From contig CAVQVG010000017.1 in assembly GCA_963717125.1 (NCBI GenBank), forward strand, positions 434,001-498,000: a stretch of DNA of 64,000 nucleotides, read 5' to 3'. The notes under the pieces were generated by a model, which was given only the letters and a program-made list of their open reading frames with translations, had not been told where the DNA came from and made no database searches. The position numbers and the translations under genes are program-made. How positions within the stretch are numbered: position 1 is the stretch's first letter; the number at the start of each line of letters is the position of its first letter. This document shows, in pieces, positions 61,049-64,000 of the stretch. This DNA comes from RYN-230 sp963717125. Its GTDB lineage: Bacteria > Actinomycetota > Actinomycetes > Streptosporangiales > Streptosporangiaceae.

Positions 61049-61405
61049 CGGGTCACCTTCTCAGCTTTACCATGGCTTTGATTTCGCATTGGCAGGCTTG
61101 AAGCTTTGTTTTGTATTCCGCGGCGGCTTAAAGAGTTCGCGGATAAAGCCTGCACGGAAATAGTCACCCGGCGGAGCTTAGCCAAGTAATTATGATCATG
61201 GAACTCCGCCATCAACCAGGCGGTTCGCGTTCAGGCTGGGGCGGGCCGGAAGGTCCGCGCAAACACCTCGAATATGGGTGAGGACACCCTGCCAGTAGCA
61301 GGTGAATTCCCAATCAGCGGCTGTTTCGGCTTGCGCATAGCGGACCGCCTGCAGCCGGATCCGGTGGTAACCGGGATAACTTGCTCTCCGGTCGGCCTCC
61401 TGGAA
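61049..61405. other. A/T-rich non-coding interval
   Basis: 357 bases with G+C clearly lower than anywhere else in the window, including TTTGTTTTGTATTCC and a GGCGGAG/CTCCGCC inverted repeat around an AATTATGATCATGG core (about 61172-61210). No gene found. It contains the promoter of the membrane protein gene and the 3' flank of the phosphohexomutase gene; the low G+C might mark foreign DNA or a small-RNA locus. Confidence 0.5.
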
Positions 61406-63286
61406 TCAGACCTTTCCCGGCTCCGCGCCCAGCAGTGCCCCGGCGGCGGCGCGGAGCGGCGCCATCCGGGCCGCGGCCCGGCGGCGGGCGGTGGCCAGGC
61501 CGCCAGCCCCGACCGGCTCGACGACCTCCAGGTAGCACTTGAGTTTCGGCTCGGTGCCGCTGGGCCGCACCACCACCCGGCTGCCCACTAGCCGGAAGAT
61601 GAGCACGTCCGACGGCGGCAGCGGGCCGCCGCGAGCCAGGTCGGCCACGTCCAGCACCGGCTGCCCGGCCAGCTCGGCGGGCGGTGCCCCGCGCAGCCCG
61701 GCCATGATCTCGCCCGGCGCCCGGGTGGCCACGGTCAGTTGCGCCGGCAGGTGCACGCCGTGCGCGGCTTCCAGCGCGTCCCACCGGTCCAGCAGGCTCT
61801 GCCCGGCGGCCCGGGCCCGGCTGGCGAGGCTGAGCAGGGTCAGCGCGGCGCTGATCCCGTCCTTGTCCCGGACCACGTCGCCGACCGCGTAGCCCAGCGC
61901 CTCCTCGTACCCGAACACGAAGCGGCGGCCCGGCTGCCGGTCGGCCGCCCGCACGATCCACTTGAACCCAGTCAACGTCTCCGCATACTTAACGCTCGCC
62001 GCGGCGGCGATGCGCGCCAGCAGCTGCGAGGACACCACGGTGGTGGCGACCAGGCGCCGCTCGGGGTCCGGGTCGCCCGCCGTGACGTCGAGCAGAAACG
62101 CGCCGAGCAGCGAGCCGACCTGGTCGCCGGTGAGCGAGCGCCAGCCACCGGCGGCCGCCGGGTCGGGGACGGCGACGGCCAGCCGGTCGCCGTCCGGGTC
62201 GCTGGCCAGCACCAGGTCGGCGCCGCGCCGCCCGGCCTCGGCCAGCGCCAGATCGAGCGCCCCCGGCTCCTCCGGGTTGGGGAAGGACACGGTTGGGAAA
62301 TCGGGATCGGGTTCCGCCTGGGCTGCTACCAGGTGAGGTGCCGGGTAGCCGGCCCGCTCGATGGCCCGGGTCATCAGTCCTCCCGCCACCCCATGCAGCG
62401 GCGTATAAACGACCCGTAGGCCGGTGTCCGCCCGGCCGGCCGCGTAACCGCCTCCGCTAAGCCGCGGCGGCTTGCCGCCGCTCGGCGCGGAGCGGCGATC
62501 GGGGGGTTCCGGGGGGGCGTCCCCCCTGTACCGCGGCGGCTTGCCGCCGCTCGGCGCGGAGCGGCGATCGGGGGGTTCCGGGGGGTCGCCCCCCCGGGTC
62601 GGAACCGCGGCGATGATTGCGGTTACGTAGGCCGCGGCGATCTCGTCGCCGTGCCGGGTGACCAGCGGGCCGTCCGGCGGGCCCAGCGCGGCCTGCGACA
62701 GCGGCCCGAGCTCACGGATGGCCGTCTCGATCTGGGCATCCACCGGCGGCACGATCTGTGCGCCGTCGCCCAGGTAGAGCTTGTAGCCGTTGTCCGCGGG
62801 CGGGTTGTGGCTGGCGGTGATCATCACGCCCGCCGCGGCGGACAGGTGCCGGACCGCGAACGCGAGCAGCGGGGTGGGGCTGCGGCCGGGGAGCAGGTGC
62901 ACCCGGATGCCCGCCCCGGTGAGCACGGCCGCGGCCTCCTCGGCGAACTCGGCCGACCGATGCCGGGCGTCCCAGCCGAGCACCACCCCCGCCTGGGCCG
63001 CCGTCGGCCAGCGCTGGTGCAGCCAGCGGGCCAGGCCCATGGTCGCGGCCCGGACCACCGCGCGGTTCATCCGGTTCGGCCCGGCGCCCATCGCGCCGCG
63101 CAGGCCCGCGGTGCCGAACTCCAGCCGTCCCGCGAACCGGTCGGCCAGCTCAGCCAGGGCCGCCTGGCCCGCCGCGCCCGGCTGCCCAGCCGCCGCCAGC
63201 AGGTCGGCCAGTTCGGCGCGGTCGGCCGGGCTGGGGTCGTCGGCGATCCAGGCCCGGGTCTGCTGGGTCAGCTCATCGGGGGTCAT
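61406..63286 (-). CDS. Phosphomannomutase/phosphoglucomutase family protein with in-frame repeat insertion
   Basis: 626 residues; most relatives are about 550. All alpha-D-phosphohexomutase signatures are there: phosphoserine loop VMITASHNPP (Ser159), metal loop ASDPDGDRLAV, sugar loop FGYEEALGY and the C-terminal phosphate-binding RPSGTEPKLK. It interconverts hexose or pentose 1- and 6- (5-)phosphates; location next to a purine nucleoside phosphorylase suggests phosphopentomutase-like use. Residues about 228-276 are a Pro/Arg/Ser/Gly insertion encoded by a duplicated dispersed repeat between domains I and II. ATG overlaps the upstream stop (ATGA). Confidence 0.92.
   Translation of the reverse strand: MTPDELTQQTRAWIADDPSPADRAELADLLAAAGQPGAAGQAALAELADRFAGRLEFGTAGLRGAMGAGPNRMNRAVVRAATMGLARWLHQRWPTAAQAGVVLGWDARHRSAEFAEEAAAVLTGAGIRVHLLPGRSPTPLLAFAVRHLSAAAGVMITASHNPPADNGYKLYLGDGAQIVPPVDAQIETAIRELGPLSQAALGPPDGPLVTRHGDEIAAAYVTAIIAAVPTRGGDPPEPPDRRSAPSGGKPPRYRGDAPPEPPDRRSAPSGGKPPRLSGGGYAAGRADTGLRVVYTPLHGVAGGLMTRAIERAGYPAPHLVAAQAEPDPDFPTVSFPNPEEPGALDLALAEAGRRGADLVLASDPDGDRLAVAVPDPAAAGGWRSLTGDQVGSLLGAFLLDVTAGDPDPERRLVATTVVSSQLLARIAAAASVKYAETLTGFKWIVRAADRQPGRRFVFGYEEALGYAVGDVVRDKDGISAALTLLSLASRARAAGQSLLDRWDALEAAHGVHLPAQLTVATRAPGEIMAGLRGAPPAELAGQPVLDVADLARGGPLPPSDVLIFRLVGSRVVVRPSGTEPKLKCYLEVVEPVGAGGLATARRRAAARMAPLRAAAGALLGAEPGKV
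62463..62595 (-). repeat. Dispersed G/C-tract element, copies 2 and 3, inside the phosphohexomutase gene
   Basis: Two direct copies (62463-62526 and 62531-62595) share CGCGGCGGCTTGCCGCCGCT followed by a GATCGGGGGG tract and a final GGGGGG/CCCCCC hairpin. Translated on the minus strand each gives a PPEPPDRRSAPSGGKPPR peptide. The element is nearly identical to that at 36287-36340. Confidence 0.9.
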
Positions 63287-64000
63287 CTGACCGCGGGCAG
63301 CACGGCGGCCAGCAGGGTGCCCATCCGGAACGCGGCGGCCCGGCCGGCCGCGACCACCTCGGCGTGGTCCAGCCCGTGCCCGGACAGTCCGGCGGCCAGG
63401 TTCGAGACCAGCGAAATGGCCAGCACCTCAGCCCCCAGATGACGCGCCGCGATGGCTTCCAGCGCGGTGGACATCCCCACCAGGTCGGCCCCGAGCCGTC
63501 GCAGCATGCTGATTTCAGCTGGCGTTTCGTAATGTGGGCCGGGGAGCGCGGCGTACACGCCTTCGGTCAGGTCTTGGTCGGCTTCCCGGGCTAGCGCGCG
63601 GAGCCGGGGTGCGTACAGGTTGGTCAGGTCGGTGAACCGGCCCGGGTAGCCCGCCGGCGGCGGCGGGCCGGTGAGCGGGGAGCGGCCGGTCAGGTTGAGG
63701 TGGTCGCGGATCAGCACCGGCTGCCCGACCCGCAGCCCGTCCTGGATCCCGCCCGCCGCGTTGGTCAGCACGACGACCTGGCAGCCGGCCGCGACCGCGG
63801 TGCGCACGCCGTGCACCACGACCGGGACCGGGTGGCCCTCGTACAGGTGCACGCGGCCGACGAAGACCAGCAGGCTGAGCGGCCCGGCGCGCAGCGAGCG
63901 GATGGTGCCGGCGTGCCCGGACACAGTGGCCGCGGGGAAGCCACCCAGTTCGGTGGCGGGGATCTCGGTGACGTCCGCGCCCAGCCCGGTGGCCAGCACG
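63283..64000 (-). CDS. Purine nucleoside phosphorylase (N-terminus outside window)
   Basis: At least 238 residues of a trimeric-type PNP: the ELGGFPAATVSGHAG, VFVGRVHLYEGH and VLTNAAGGI phosphate/ribose segments, ALPGPHYETPAEI (purine-site Glu region) and VGMSTALEAIAAR with the MST motif. It phosphorolyses purine nucleosides to base plus ribose-1-phosphate. About 40 N-terminal residues are expected beyond the window edge. Its stop overlaps the phosphohexomutase start (ATGA), making a nucleoside-salvage operon likely. Confidence 0.92.
   Translation of the reverse strand, partial: VLATGLGADVTEIPATELGGFPAATVSGHAGTIRSLRAGPLSLLVFVGRVHLYEGHPVPVVVHGVRTAVAAGCQVVVLTNAAGGIQDGLRVGQPVLIRDHLNLTGRSPLTGPPPPAGYPGRFTDLTNLYAPRLRALAREADQDLTEGVYAALPGPHYETPAEISMLRRLGADLVGMSTALEAIAARHLGAEVLAISLVSNLAAGLSGHGLDHAEVVAAGRAAAFRMGTLLAAVLPAVR

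Noticed and set aside
1..64000. tRNA, rRNA, riboswitch or prophage features
   Set aside because: No tRNA-like cloverleaf, rRNA segment, recognised riboswitch core, integrase or transposase was seen by eye; a covariance-model search could still find small RNAs.

Overview
The window comes from a very GC-rich actinomycete of the soil, plant-biomass-degrading type. The evidence is strong third-position G+C, frequent GTG/TTG starts, GTGA/ATGA gene overlaps, CBM2-linked secreted glycoside hydrolases, a mycothiol-type enzyme family, DUF3052 and a DosS/DosR-like pair. No rRNA or tRNA gene, phage, transposase or CRISPR array was seen. The genus cannot be fixed from the sequence alone; a streptosporangial or catenulisporal relative is plausible.

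Layout. 1-2255: the end of one CBM2 protein and a complete GH30-CBM2 enzyme. 2327-8127: a translationally coupled pair, a TIR-TM-beta-propeller protein followed by a SLOG/multi-TM protein, the best candidate for an uncharacterised signalling or defence system. 8208-12362: a small divergent pair, a beta-propeller protein and an FtsH protease. 12474-15931: a GH6 cellobiohydrolase and a pirin. 16184-18367: a predicted pseudokinase, then uracil-DNA glycosylase and an AlkB-like dioxygenase, divergent around a LexA-like site. 18404-20645: an MFS exporter with its TetR regulator.

20853-37164 reads as a hypoxia/dormancy island. It holds a GNAT/acyl-CoA synthetase, phosphoketolase and acetate kinase operon, CydDC, a PNPOx-like protein, MarR, GAF-ANTAR and Rv1733c-like proteins, a DosS-like haem sensor kinase and a DosR-like regulator. 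Two DosR-type palindromes lie in its promoters. 37232-38791 carries three small housekeeping-type enzymes or unknowns.

38898-58577 is an L-arabinose/arabinan utilisation region. It contains LacI, GH51, a binding protein, two permeases and an ATPase; then LacI-araB-araD-araA; then a third LacI, divergent from GH127 plus a second binding protein and permease set that lacks its own ATPase. Arabinan-derived sugars would be imported, hydrolysed and converted to D-xylulose-5-phosphate, the substrate of the phosphoketolase encoded about 22 kb away. The end (58578-64000) has a gene remnant, an XdhC-type protein, a polytopic membrane protein, a phosphohexomutase carrying an in-frame dispersed repeat, and the 3' part of a purine nucleoside phosphorylase gene.
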